Assembly: GCA_963070105.1 (NCBI GenBank)
Contig: OY718807.1
Coordinates: 7,087,483 to 7,151,482 of the forward strand
DNA from: Litomosoides sigmodontis
Taxonomy: Eukaryota > Nematoda > Chromadorea > Rhabditida > Onchocercidae
Direction: 5' to 3'
DNA: 64,000 bases
The notes beneath the pieces were generated by a model. It saw only the letters and a program-made list of their open reading frames with translations, ran no database searches and was not told where the DNA came from. Positions 38,353 to 63,643 of the stretch are shown here, piece by piece. The position numbers and the translations under genes were made by a program. The number at the start of each line of letters is the position of its first letter. Within the stretch, counting starts at the first letter, position 1.

Positions 38353-41108
38353 TATCCACCTACAATGTACTACTTCAATTCAAAAGTGCAAAAACTGTCA
38401 AATCTCATCAGTTCCAAGTTTACCGAGACAGTTCACATTACTCATAACAACTATAGAATACGTCAGCAATTAGGAGGGATAATAAAAAGTATAGGATGGA
38501 TTTGTCCCCTAGCATACAACACTAGAAAAAGTAGATGGATTAACTTGTAGGTCCCACAGAGAATAGCGAACTACAGAGAGTCCACTAACACATCCAAAAG
38601 TTGAACAATTGACCGACAAATCTAACGAGCACTTACATTATTTTAAAAGCCGCAGAAAACTAGAACACCTAATTGCATAACAACTCTATCATCAGCGCAC
38701 ACTGTCTCCAAAACCGTTGCTCATCACTACTTGTTTTTACAGCGAATCATCTATGAACTTTCCAAGTTCGGGTCAGGTTTGCTAGGTCATCAGGTGACGA
38801 TGAACTGAGATTGGAATGAGAAGGCTGATCCTGCCACTTTAAAACCACTGGAGGAAAATTGCTACAACTGATTGCTTGAGTGGTTGCGAAATTATATTAA
38901 GGAATTATTTGTTTTGGTCTATTTCAGTTAACATTACGATCGTTTATTCTCTCCTTTTCCTTCCTCTGCGAAAATTCCTGTTCATAACCCTTCTTGTTTA
39001 CTTCTTATTTACTGTTTACTTATGCGCCTTCTTATTTACTGTCGTTAGTGGTATTGTTTCCAGTCATAACCAGCCATGTATTTTAGTTGGCCTTTTTTCT
39101 CCATAACATTAATCAGGTCACTTAAGTTAATAGTGTTCACTCGAGCATACGAAAGGCTCTAATATATCATTGACCTCATTCGGAATCTTAAACTCATAAT
39201 TTTTTAATTTACAAATGAAAGAAATATGTCGTTTTCTTATGATAGCATACTTACACATTTCATTCCATCGAATTTATATGCCTATTTTCCTGATGGTAAA
39301 AATAAATTCCGAAACATTCGGGCAAATATTGAAAGGAGTAAGGCTTTCTTTTTGTACACTTACATTGATTTGGATAAGTGATGTCTGTACACTTTGAATT
39401 TACAGTAATTGATTTGTGTTTGTTCATCTGTGATCAAATAAATCTCTTCGTTCGTCTGTCCAGATGTCTTATTAAGTGAGTTACGTGGAGAGCGTTTTGC
39501 AATTGGTAACAACGAAATTTAGTGCAATTGTGCAAAGGGAATATTCATCGATTACACTCATTCGATGCTTCCTTCCTTTTCTGTTTACATTTCATATCCT
39601 TATCAGTTTGTTCAAATTATGCAGAACAACATTTTTATCACTTTATCAGTTAGTCGCTTTGTCGTCGCTACATTTTGTGTAAGCATTGTCGTGCACTGTT
39701 GTGAAATGTCGAGGAGATCATTCCCACAGATGGATCGTAATCTTTCGCTTTTTCTAACTTATTTTCTCTGCTCATCTCGTCCTGTTCCATTTTTTCCATT
39801 AAGTTAATTGCTAGTTGTGAAAGTGAATCGCCTCTTCAGTTGTTGACTGTATGATTGGTATGCAACGAAGAATATTTCCATGTGCGTGAAAAATCAGTGT
39901 TGAACGATTGAACAACTTGCTTTCAACTTTGCTTGTCTTGCTTTCAGATGATAATTCTAAGAGTAATGCATCGATTAGTTTCTATCTTACTGGTAGTAAT
40001 ATTTAGTGAGCTGAATTAACTTGTGTTAGGATGTGACGATAGGCAAATTCGTGAAGCGTTTTACACCAATATTTCATCGATTGCCAATAAGTTTCGTTTC
40101 CCAAGACGTTTCTGTGAGGGTTGAACAAGTGCTACCAGAAGTTGCACTAATTTGTTGACAATATGTTGTTGCTTCACGTGTTGGTTTCGAAGACGTGATA
40201 CTTGCTGCCACATTGCTACATTCTCTTTCACAGCCCACGCAGCTGTCGTGTCTCATCCACAAAAACACTTACTTCTTTTGGGGGCATAACTCGTTGTGGA
40301 TGATACAGTTCTCCTGTGTTTCATATTTGGCATCATTTTCTTCAGAATATTTCTTCTATGAAATTGAGATGAATTTCCATCCCCTTCCGTACTTGTTAAT
40401 TAGCATTCAATTCGACAGCATAGCAAAAATATTTTGGGTTTTTTTTTGCAATGAGGGGAAAATATTGGGTGAAAGAAAAGTGGTTGGGGTAAATACTGGT
40501 TTAATCTCAAGATTACCTTTTTTTGTATCCATAAGATGAGAGGTAGGCAATAAGGAGGATGCAGGGTTGTTGGTCAGAGCGCACTGTTAACAAATTTCAT
40601 AGGGGCATGAATGCAACTGATTTTAAAAGTGAAGAAAATGATGGTAGCATTTGCTAGCCAAAACTTTAGAAGTTCCAAATAACGTATATTGAGGGAAATA
40701 ATTTATTACTAAGTTTGACTTTGCTTTAAATGAAATAAACAATTTGAACAAGCGTTGTTCAAATACTTATTACACATGTGCTTTAAAAACTTACAACTGC
40801 ATTACAGTCACTCTGATATCGTACCGTTTAATTTTTCATCAGACACTGTCAAGACTTGCTCGATTTATTACTAAATCACTAGTTATAAATTAAGTCTTAA
40901 TGAGCGTATCTGAAATAGGTTAGTCAGTGTCAACCTTCAGTTAACATTATTAACATTATTCATAAATCATTGCAAAAAAAAGGAATGAGATTATCGCCAC
41001 TATCAGCCAGTTTAAAATGACAGAAAAAAGTCCACTTTTAGCACACTATCATATACACCTATTTTCAAATTACGTAAGAATAAATGTAAAAGTGAATGTC
41101 CGAAATAT

Positions 41109-41158
<50 letters not shown>

Positions 41159-44100
41159 ACTACTATATCGTCCCGAATAGTCGTTGGAGCGAAATTCGAG
41201 CAGTCAGCTGTAAGTTGCCGTGAAAGGCAGAGCAGCACGGCACAGCGATCGATCAATGCTGCTGTTGCGGCTGCCACTGCATACTGTCTGCAGCTGAGAA
41301 TTGAGAATGGTCTGTAAGCTGTGTGTCCATGTGTTGTGTCTTCGAGCTTTGGGCCATCGGTGGGTCCTCCAGTGATACTGCCCATCCCTCTCTCATTTTC
41401 TGCTCCTTCCTAGCCAGCCGTAGCCGTAACTCTCCCATATGTGACATTATCGAATTGCTCTTCTTCCGAGTTCTTCTCCATCCACATCCTTTGCTTTATC
41501 TAAACTAGTAATGCAAATACATTCCATCCAACAAGTTTCAATTTCGTTTATAGCTGCTAAGATGGATTTGGTAAGGTAAGGTGGCACTTGATGTCCTGAG
41601 ATGTAAGGATGGAATTCCGATTCAAGGCATTCAACGAACTTCTTTTATAGTGATAACACTTGGCTTATAATAGTGTTGAAGACAAATTATCACACTAAAC
41701 TGTAAAACGATTCGTGTAAAGATTAAGGAGGATTAAGTTCCATGTTTGAATTTTTCAGCTATGTCAACATTCATCGATGTAGGATAGATTTTTGCTCGAA
41801 TTTTTCGCGTAATGATTCATCATTTGCAAACGTTGCAAGAAAGGAAGATGGAGAATGAGAGTTCTAGCCAATTCCTTTCTTCACACTTGAATGAAATCAA
41901 CTGTTACGTTGAAGCATTCTGGATTTTAAGATCTTATGCTTCCGGACTAGTCTTACATCGTGAAATTTTGTATTATTGAGGCGCGCCACGATTCATCCCA
42001 GTCACATCTTATGCAATGTTTGTTCTAAGGATATTATAATTTAGGCAGCATCAGTCAAGTTAGACATTTCAACTTCTCATGCTAACATGCCTTAATGCAC
42101 AAGTGATCTCGATCGCTGTAGCTCTTCTGCAATTCCGGATGGCATCATACGGTGCAATCTTGTGCCATTCATCCTCATCACCATACCTCCTAGAAGATGG
42201 AAATGCGAAGGAATGCTAGCTGCTCTTCCTGCAACGATTCCTTTTGTTATTTGGATGGATTTTTGTTTTGCTAATTCTTAACATCATTCAGTTATATAGA
42301 TTTCGAGAACACTTGGAAGTTGCTGCAGTTGTGAGACATTTTAAAATATTCCCCTTTTAAACTTGATGCTATATTCATTAAATGCAGCGGCCGGTTAGCA
42401 TATTTCAACATTTCTGTTCATCACAATCTTAATTCTTTTCCCATCATTACTCGAATTCTATGCTGCGATTGGGAACTTGATAATTAAACCAAACTCGACT
42501 GTCGTAGCTGAAAAACGGTGGGATCACGTCATATATAAATAAAACTCCGGAAAGATTTCGAAAAAATCAGTTTCCGAAATTGATCAGAAATACATGAAAA
42601 TCAACTGAAACAGAAAACCGTACAAGTGAAATTCTATTCATTCAGCACTTACACGTTTTTTTTGATTGTTTTCCAACTCATGTACAAAATTTTTCAAGTT
42701 AAATAGATTTTATTAATCTGTCTAAATCACAAAAGTTTTGGGAAGGAAATTACTGGGAGTCCATCCGTCTGTCAAAGTTTCTCAAGCGCAATTATCAAAG
42801 CTGCACGTATTATGAGTTTATATTTATGAGCACTTCCACAACCTCTACATTACTTCCCTCCTATTATTTCTTTCGTGACGTCTTTTCAAACTGTACAATT
42901 TCTTCACACTTCACATCTCCATTCAAAAAACGCTGAAAAGTGCTTGGATGTTTCGGTTGAAATTTTGATAGTTCCTAATGAAAGAAAAGGAAAATTCAAA
43001 CTAACGTGATTTCAGGAGATCATTTGCAAACAAAAATCATAAAATTTGATATCATTGAAAAGGCTGCTCGAGGAGTGAGGACATTTTAATTTGGACATGG
43101 AAGATTGGAAGATTGTATTATAATTTAGTTTCAAAAAATGACTTCACAGAGGGCGTGAATTGAGTAACGACTTCTTTGAAGCATTTCTTCTCCTTTATTT
43201 TTAACAAAACAGAAATTTTGATTCAATCATTCATAAGTCGTACGCGGTGCAGTGAGTGGTAGCGAAAAGTGTTGGTGGAGACGTCCACTTCCAGCAGAAC
43301 AGGCAAGAGCAAAGAGCGAAGACTAATTAAGCCGGTATTACGTGAAGCATTGTGTGGTCGCTGTCGACACTTCTCAAAGAGCATTATCCATTTTATTTGC
43401 ATATGTTATTCATCCGAGGTCGCTTTGAAAGGAAATCTCTCTCTCTCTCTCTTTTCCCTTCATACTTCCGGTATCTTGAACTGTGAGTTCTGTTTCCATT
43501 TCTGTCGTTTGTGATGTGTGTGGGGAGGAAAATGGTTGTCACCAGTATTCATATAGCGGGGTGATTGAGTTTAAGATTAGAGGTAGAAGGTGGTGGCTGG
43601 GTAGGTAACTTTTTCCACCTGAAAGTAGAATATAAAGTCAATCGAACATCAGTAGAAGTCCTAATTCTCAGCGTATGGCTTTTCGTTATTTTACGATCAG
43701 ATTGTTCTATACTTCCCTTAATACTTTGACTTTTATTAAAAATTTCATATTTCACTGCAGCAATGATTTGCGTCTAATTCCAAATCAGTCATCGTTTATT
43801 GATTGTTCCATTTCAACTTTGCTAAAATGACAGCAGTAAACATCGTTAGAAATGATTCTTAAGAATTTCTAGATTTTTTAATCTTTTGAAAATTTGATCA
43901 ATTCTTTTGATCGTACTAGGTTTTCCGCACCTTTTTTTACCTTTATTTCATTAATCATAGTACACACATTGGCAAATATTAATTGGAATTGCACATATGA
44001 AGGAATTATTTCAAAAATTTATATTGTTGTTCTTGCGTTCGTTCCTTTTTTCCCAAGCAGTCGCTGAAGATTAGAGAATAAAATTTTCGGCGTCGTTATC

Positions 44101-44231
44101 ACAGCTTTCTAACTACAATTCGAACACGTCTTTCGCTACTTGTCACTGCATTTCAGTGCATTTCACCTCTTCTGATGTTTATGTCCAATAATTTCGTTGT
44201 TACAGCTATTATATCCTATATCCTGTAATTG
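38353..44231. other. Gene-poor interval (5.9 kb)
   Basis: It lies between the divergent FBXO9-like (minus) and MRP-5-like (plus) genes, so regulatory DNA for both is expected here. Only short open frames occur, none with family likeness or consistent splicing. The frames around 41065-41385 are created by the TG repeat. A short CT tract lies at 43437-43452. I cannot point to individual elements. Confidence 0.5.
41112..41157. repeat. (TG)23 microsatellite
   Basis: Uninterrupted dinucleotide repeat of 46 nt in the FBXO9/MRP-5 intergenic region. Open frames across it encode VCVCVC or HTHTHT and are artefacts. Confidence 0.97.
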
Positions 44232-54760
<10,529 letters not shown>

Positions 54761-56669
54761 ACGCGTTCCTGATATCTTTTTGTATGTATGTGTATATCTG
54801 CTTTCATGTGTATATGTGTGCTTATATGTCATATATATCCGAAAAAATAGGGATGACATTGATCCTCTTTTAATCACCCCAGAAAATATTTAGACATACT
54901 TAGACAATGGTATCAAAATTGTTGATTTCACTATTTGATTTGAATTAAAATTTTTGTTTTTTGAAACCCGTAACTTCATGACACTTTTTATAACTATTCG
55001 ATTAATGTTGACTCACGTTTGCTATCTTGAATGTGTTTTGTGCGATCTACTTGTCATTTTTTTGCAGATAATTTTTTTTATTCTTGTGAATTTTGGATAC
55101 TAAACTGGTTGAGATATCCCATTTATACAAAATCAGTTGTTTGGTAGCTGTTTTTTCAGCTTCTTTAAACTTTTATATTAACACTCGAAGTTTTGCTGAA
55201 CTTCGATTATCGAAAATTCCGTTTTCATATCTTGCAAAAATTTAAATAGCTCATATGTTCCTCAGTGGCAAAGAAGATCATAATGTCATTAATCTCCCGT
55301 ATAATTTGAAGCATTCTGTGATTTTACTGATTTCATTTTTATGCTTTAAGGTAATTGCGCTCCTACCCAATTCTCTCCCTGTACTCGACTTTATTAAAGA
55401 ATGCAAATTTCCCGACTGCTAATATTTCAATGAAAAGAGATTCAAAGAGTACATACTCCTGTATGTTTCTTGCCCACTTGTTTTATTTCTGTTTATTAAT
55501 CCTCATTATTTATGAAAAGAAATGCGTTGTAATCGTTCTTATCCATCAGTGATAAATTTTGTACTCTGGGACCTTTCACGGTGAGATAGGTACATTAGAA
55601 TAAGAATAACTGATGATCTTATGCTTAGAGCGAATGAAATAATTCTCCTTGCTGTCTTCTTCGGACCTAGTAAGTTTGAAACTACAATGTTAATCAAAGC
55701 CTCGCATTCAGTATCGAGGCATGGCTTTGTTTTAGGTCTACCCTAAGTCACTTCTATATAGTCCTGTAAATTTCATAACATTTTTGGGCTAGTTCCATAT
55801 TAAGCGATAAAGAATGACGTTCGCGTGTGTGTGTATGTGTGTGTTGATACACTATATTGTAATAGTCGAAGTCTAAATTCTTTATACCCATAATGGAAAG
55901 AAAATTAATAGAACCGCCAACTGTACATTTAATTCGTTCTGAAACTCGTCGTGCTTTCTCTACGATATACTACAATAGATAGCAATATGAATTCACGTAA
56001 AGCACATAAGGGGTGAGAGAGAAATACATCATTCGAGCATTCATGTCAATACTTTATTCGTTGAGCAAATTGAATCACTCTGAATTAAATTTCACAGCAG
56101 CAATAAATGCGATGACACAAAAATATTCGAATTGAGAAATTAAGTTCGTTTTCAAATGCACTGAAAAGTCTTAATCACAGTAATTGATGTTATCTTTAAG
56201 AAAAAAAAGATGGACAAACTACTTCCATTTTAATTTCAATCCTTTAACATGCGAAAAGCGAAAGAGCATCATCCTCAAGTGATAATGTCAGTAACAATTA
56301 AAGTCGATATTTGCCATTTACGTAAGCGATAGTAATCGAAAACAGATATACACGTTCTCGAGGGCTGTGAACAGATGGATAATGAGGGATCGATAAGGAT
56401 TCAGGCATACGAATAAGTTGAATGTTAGTAATATCTTTTAGATTGTTTTTAGTTCGTTCGATCGAAAAGTGGATGAAGCAAGCGATGCATCAATTCTAAC
56501 ATCACTTTTATTAAGAGAAAAAAAGCATCGAAACTATCAGAAAATTCAAGCTCACCTGCAAAGGTTCTCCTCTTAAACGAAATTATAAGATTACATAGGA
56601 AAAGAAGTTTCCTAAAACATTTATTCTTGTAAAAGAATCCAAATGAAAATTATGGCAAAGTCAGTAAAC
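54761..56669. other. Intergenic between convergent genes, no feature recognised
   Basis: It should hold the 3' UTRs and polyadenylation signals of the MRP-5-like (plus) and ASPH (minus) genes. AT-rich with an imperfect TG tract near 55826-55845. I find no coding exons or RNA genes. Confidence 0.5.
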
Positions 56670-57357
56670 TCAGTACCACCTGTTCTTTGCAGGCAACATT
56701 CTTAAAGTTAGAGGATGAACCTTAGCAAGCAAACTTGAAGAATTCGAAACTATGCTGCTAACTTCATCGCGGGAGCAAATGGTTTTATGAATTTGTAAAC
56801 GAAAAGAACTAGTAGTGCAGAGTTGTTGTTGGTTTGAAACCAATGAGTGGGAAGAAAAAGAACAAAGTGGGAAAAGCTGATGACTTTTCAAGCACTTCTA
56901 AATTCTACTCTTCTCACCGGATCCATTTCAGGATGCCATAGGTCAATTCGGAGTATCAAACGATATTTGCTTGCAGATGCACCTAAAAACCATAATTCAT
57001 GCTCAAATGAATCATCGAAAATGAGGAAACGACCAGTTTTCCAACCTCGTACTTCCTCGCCCACTCGTAATCTCGCTTCTGCAACAAATGCCTCGCATAC
57101 ACTTTATTGAAAATTATTTCTGAAATTATCAAAAGCAAACAAGAACTTCAAGTACATAGGATGACGAGAAAACAACGTACCAGATGATACTATAAGACCC
57201 AAGTGAGCTTGTAAGCGATAATTGGAGTACCCACAATGCGGCCAAACCCGAGTACCACTTGCTAGAAGTGAAAACTTTATCTGCAAAACGAGAATCTTCA
57301 AAGTAGCACGATGTGTACCTGAACAAACTGCAATTTCTTTATCCTATCTCTTTATGA

Positions 57358-57388
<31 letters not shown>

Positions 57389-60300
57389 TGCAAACACCTG
57401 TAAAATAGAGAAAATGGAGAAGAGATGCTGAGCACTCGCACTCGCATAGCGAATTTCATTAATTATGATTGAAATATAGTTGAATCCTTCCACTCCTAAT
57501 CAATCATTCCAACACTCACTTCACTTTTCAAGCAATTAGATGAATTCTTGAACACACGCATAATGTCACACGTTTTTGGCGCTTTTAAACAATTTGATGA
57601 GTTCCATGAATTACCGCTATACAACGAATACGCTGACCACTTTCCATCAACAGTTAGCTCTTCGTGTTCAGGCTCAAATAAATACGGTTGATTATTCCAT
57701 ATTGCCGCCGCTTCCTCCCTAATTATCGTCCATTGTCTTTCAATCTTCTGAAAATCACTCACACAGCTAACTTACCTGTTAGCTTACAAAGCAGAAATTG
57801 CTTACAACAAATGCTTTATTAGATTACAAATTATGAATGTCTGGTTTTGCACGTAAACAAGCAAAAAAAAATCACCACCTTTAGATGTTTTGAACAAAAA
57901 GTCTGCTCAACGGACCACCAAGGTCGAGCGGTCAAACCCTCGACGTTGTAGAGAGATCGTTGATAAGGCGAGGGGAAAAGGCCAACTTTTGCTCCGATAC
58001 CGTAGACTCGATAAGCCTTAAAATACTGTAGAACTGAAGGAGGAAAGTGCAAAAATCCGATCGGTAGCTTATAAGAGAACATTCAGGAGATGAGAGAAAG
58101 GACAAAATTTTGTGGCACTTTGTATTTCTGCGCTAATTCGAACGTAAGTAAATGAGCCAACTTGCCTCTTGCCTCTTACCCAATCGTGTTAGCGCTTCAC
58201 CGAAATGATAGTAAAATCTGGAAGTGACAGACAGAGAAAAATATCATGGAATTGCATAAAATTTATAGTGCCCCATCACTAAAACTATGAACTGAACTCG
58301 GTTCATTTCAATTAAATTTCAATTATCCTTGTAATATCCGGAAAATATGACTTCATTGCTTGAAATTTGTTTAAAAAAAAACATTGACGATGATATCTTA
58401 GAACAATGAAGTGATCCCGGTCACCGTATGATAAAGTGTAACTGAGGATAAACAACCAATGTTAGCACAATAAAATTAAACTTTAGCAAGTAGAGGGAAG
58501 TGGAGTACCTCGGATCAGCAATTACTTCACGTACTGAACGTAGACCTTTGCGCATGTATAGCACACCATTCTCCAAATCTCCGCTTAATTTCAAAATATA
58601 ACCAAAATATGCTTGAGCAACACCATTTGTTGGTGAAATTTTCAAAACCTAGAAAAATTTAAAGCAAAAAACTGAGAAAATTGGAATGAAATGCGATTTG
58701 TTACAACTGCACGATTGCAACACATTCTCAAGAGAGAGAGAGAGAGATAGAAAGAGAGAGAGAAAAAAAAAAGGTATAATTAACTGGCATTTCCAAATAT
58801 CCTTCGTGCATCATCCTCACGTCCCATCATCAGAAACGTCAATCCTTGATTATTGTGCAATTGTAGATCATCCGGATATCGATCGATCATGGAACGTTGA
58901 GCGCGTAGTACACGGTGTAATAAACCACGAAATCTAGCTCGGTCAATCAACCGATACGCTGCTTGACTGTAAAACATCAAGCACGACGTTGTCACCTAGA
59001 CGTTGTCACGTGAAAAGGCTTAATAGCCGTTACGAATTAATTTCTTGCAATTTATGATATTTGAAAATGCGATTAGACGAACGAGACAGGTTTGTCATAA
59101 AAAAAGGCAATCAGTGCTCAACATTTTTTCATTTCCACATATTCCTTCCTCTTCTCATATTCCATTCTAATTACATTTGAAAATTATCAGTAGAATTGCA
59201 AAGAAATTCTAATTTCTAAAACGTCTTGGAATCGAAATTTGCATGCAATCAAAATTAATAGCACATATAACTTTTCCAGATAATGTAGAATTTACTTGAA
59301 AAGCGCATCTGGCGTATCATCAATGTCAAGCACCTGCTGATACTCATTAATTGCTATATTTAGAAATGATTGATCAGATTCAATTTCACTTCTGATATCA
59401 TTCGCTCGAGCGATACCGAAATGCGCTCGAGGACTGTTAGGATTAGACCGTAAGACAGACTGGAAAATGGCGATTGCGGAATGATAATCATGCTGAAAGT
59501 GTTACAGCATGAATAATTACGACTGCATTAAAGGTAAGCATAGACGGAACCTTTGATCTTCTCCTCTAGCTCTAGTTGCACAAACAACATTTCTCCTCGC
59601 AGCATAAACTTGGTGGATTTTTTCAATGAGTGCGACTAATATTCAATTAAATAGTCTGAAGCATGATGGTATTTGATTTTTTCCATTACCTTAAGTTACA
59701 TTTTCCCATTTCAAATTCTATTATTTCTTCGACTTATTTGCGCATTTTTGTGGATAGACACCTTAGTTAATTAGATTATAAAATCGCTAATAAATTTTAA
59801 ACATCTAAAAATTGAAATATCATGTTGAAAAGGTTTTAACATTGAGTGATGCACAAGATTAGTAAGTTTTGATTCCCAGCTTAAGCAATTTAAACATCCT
59901 TCCAAAAGCGTAAGCAAATTATTATCATACATTATTAGTAGTAATCATACGTTGAAGTTAATTCATTTATGCAAATTTCCTAACAAAATGAAATTAAAAG
60001 TGTTTAGTTTTTCTTTATTAAGTTTAGTACTTCAATTTTAATTTAAAGAGTAAAAAAATTGAAGTTACTTCAACATTATGCAAATTTACCTTCACCAATT
60101 AGTGACTGAAGAAGTAAATAAGCAAGTGAGTAAATGAATGAATTAATTAGCTTTTCAATGTTTTCTCTGAAAGCTATGTTAAAGCGAAAGTTGAAATGTG
60201 GTGGTAGTGTTAGTACGGTGCCGTACTTCCCTCAACAAATTATTATCAAAACTGCAACTGTTTATTGCAGAGAACAAATTTTATATACACATAAATGAAA

Positions 60301-63300
60301 TAAGCGTAAAAATAACAACCAATGATGGGAGGAACGAAAATCATACATTCAAAGAATTAGGACAATAAAGTCAAAGTAATTGCAAAAAATTTTTAGCTCA
60401 ACCAGCCATTCATCTCAATGTAAAAATTCTTCTGCTGACATTTTAAATTTCCAACACTCTTAATTAATAAGTAATTATTTTTTAAAAAAAAAGAAAGCGA
60501 ATGTAAAAGTAAGCCACAGAGTTGTTGATTAATAGCAATGAACGCTCAGTTCTCAGAAAATTTTGCATTTTTACAAAAATTAGAAATATTTTAAGTCTAA
60601 AATTAATCCATCTCTTTTTAAGAACAAGAAAAAACAGACAACAAACAATGACATAAAATGTTTAGTGTAGCGAGAGAAAAGAGTATTTTAGAATTTAAAA
60701 TACTCCAAACAAGTTGTGCGTTTCAGTTATCATTAAAATGATTTGATTTAAATCACATTTTTATAAATTCCAAGCAATTCAAACAAGAAAGAATCACAGC
60801 TATCAGAGTAGAAGCAGAGATGAGCAATTTGATGACAATGAGGAGAGAAGAGAAAATGGTTACTGCTGTAATTTGAAGTGGATAATAATATAAGTATGCA
60901 AATTAAAATCATGCATTTAAGCACACTCAGTTTACAATTAGGGAGAGGAAGCAAAACGATCGCATCTCTTCAAATAAGTAATTTTCCCAAAGCTAAAAGC
61001 TATTATAAGCTAAGAATGGAAAAATTATTAAATTTCAACAAAAATTTGAAGCATGGTAAATTTTTCAACTACTAAATCAATTATGTCTACTTTTTTTACT
61101 GACCTTTTCAACGAGATAGTCAGCATGATCTAACTGATTTCGATACTTATGATCGTTGCGATTTGTTACGGCATGACGCTTGTAGATGGTTCGATCATTC
61201 GATCTGCAACAAGTCGATTATTACTTGTGAAACAAAAAGCGAGAAATTCGTTATGATGATAATTACCGCTTGGTGAAGAGTTATGCTATCTAAAATGAAA
61301 AATTAACACAACTCATCGTTCATCATAATGAACGCTAATTTTAAGAGAGTTGCAAATAATCATTCAATGATTATGGGCGGCGTCAAAACAGATGGATAAT
61401 TTACAATGTGCAACAAATTAGATTTTATTATTAAAAATTACAAATTAAAAAATAAACTGCACACTTATAGAATAACACTTCCGATAGGTAATAAATACAT
61501 CCTATTTTCTTTCCCTACTACACTTTAATTTCTTGTAGTTTAAATTTTATTGATAGTTTCAACGTGAAATTTTAGGCGTAACAATGTTTCATTTTCAATT
61601 AAAATTTTTTATTATAAACGAGAAATATTTGCACGAAAAGTTTCAGGGTAGTTTGAAGGATTAGAGAGAAAGGATCAGCAAAAAAAACAAACTTTTCTTT
61701 TTTATTAGCAGCTAAGTTATAAGTGCCTCTATCATCGCTTTCCTCAAACTCTCCTTCTTCATTTTCATCCTTTTCATCATCATCTTCGATTAGCTTGAAA
61801 CTTGTCAGCAACTGTTGCTTGTTGCGATTTGTCATGGAAAGCTAGAATGGAACACTTTTACAAAGTGATGTAAAATTTGTGAAATGAAAATATTTCTCAA
61901 TTAAAATGGAAAATATCAGTCAGTTACACGTTTAGATAACGTTTAGTTTTCAAATAATTTAGTGCAAATATAAGATAGTTAAATGAAACATACAGGTATT
62001 TGCTTTAGTAGCGACATTCGTGGATGGAGGTCATATTGAGGTAGACAATTCTTTCGTTTACACTCCTAAAAGAATAAACTTGAAGTTGCTGAAATAGTTT
62101 AGTCTAAGTTAATCGTATCATTTAAATAAAATTAAAACAATACATGGAGAATTGCAAAGTAGAATTCATACTTGAAGTGTGTGCCGTAACTTTAACTGAT
62201 AAAAAAAGCATGAATGGAGTAAAAATTACACGTTTCGGTCTTTCCTTATCAGTAGATGGAATTTTCTTTTTTGACTTAACGCTCGACTTCTTCCTGCCAC
62301 ACTCATCCTCACCCTCATCTCCTCCACTCCCTTTGTCCTGCAACTCAATTTCATCAACGGCGCAAGTGTTTTTGCTAAGAGATGTTCTTCACTTCCAATT
62401 AGCAACAACTGTGCTACCTATAAATCTCCCAACAAAACACACTTTTCGCCGCCATCTCACACTTTCATTTCAATCTCTCTTTCTTTCCTTCACCTTCCTT
62501 CTCAAGCATTTTTCCCCTCCTCCTCCTCCTGCTTCCTCTTCCACTCTCAGTCATCATTGTCCACAACAGTTTACGACAAGTCTACAAAAAAAAAATGTAC
62601 GTGTTCAGCGATCGTACGCCTAGGAAAATACGTATGCGCTTTCAACATGCGTGATCAGTATGACACGTTTTTTAATACCTTAGCTTGCTTTTGTTTCTCC
62701 TCTTCTTCAGCTTCTTTCCCTGTTGTTTTATCCTTCACTTTCTTCTTCTCCTTCTTCATACGTCGTCTATCTGCTGTTGTTTTAGACGTCTAAAATTTTT
62801 ATCGTTGATTAAAATTAAACAATGCGACTTTCATTTAAGTCACAACCAGTCATTTCAGTTGTATTTATCAGTGGGAAAAAAATTGATAGAGAAAGAGAGA
62901 AATTAATGGAAACCTTGTCGACATCACTTTCATCATTACCGCCATCGTTGTCCTCATCTTCGACATTTCCAACTGCCTCATTCAATGCTTTATTGCTTTT
63001 TCGTTCAGCTTTTGCTCGAAGGTCGGACAGACGCGCTTCTTCCTCCTCCTCCTCCCCCTCCTCCTCTTCCTCCTCCTCCTCCTCTTCTAACCGTTCCTCG
63101 TCATCTGACCTATCATCATCATCTACAAAATGACAATTCCGAATTTTGAATTTTCAGTTGCATGCATTACAAGCAATAGCAGTAAGATTCTGATGTAAGA
63201 ATCCATTTAACTTCATTTAATATGATTTTTGACGTAATTTTTCCTGTAAATTATTTCAGTATAAAACATTATGGAAGAAAAGGAATTAAATTTTGGAAAA

Positions 63301-63612
63301 AAATCCCAGCATTTGATCGAAATGCACATAAATATGACATGCAGAATACTAAGCATGAATACTTGAATCCGGCATATCCTGAATTGATTGATGAGCTTTT
63401 CGGTTCTCCTCAAACGTTCTCGATCGTGATTTATATTCTCGTGACGGAGTAGTATCTTTTTCAGCTCGTCGATTATGAATTGCCACCTCGTCTGCCTCAT
63501 CATCAATATCACCGTCATAATCGGAGTTTTCATCACCATCAATTTCTACCAGTGAATTTTGTTAAACATTCTACTCCAAAATTCTGGCAAGAAAGAAAGA
63601 GCGAGAGAGGAA

Positions 63613-63643
<31 letters not shown>

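Noticed and set aside
41065..41385. Open frames of about 61-106 codons across the TG microsatellite
   Set aside because: They exist because a dinucleotide repeat has no stops; the translations are VCVC or HTHT runs joined to random sequence.
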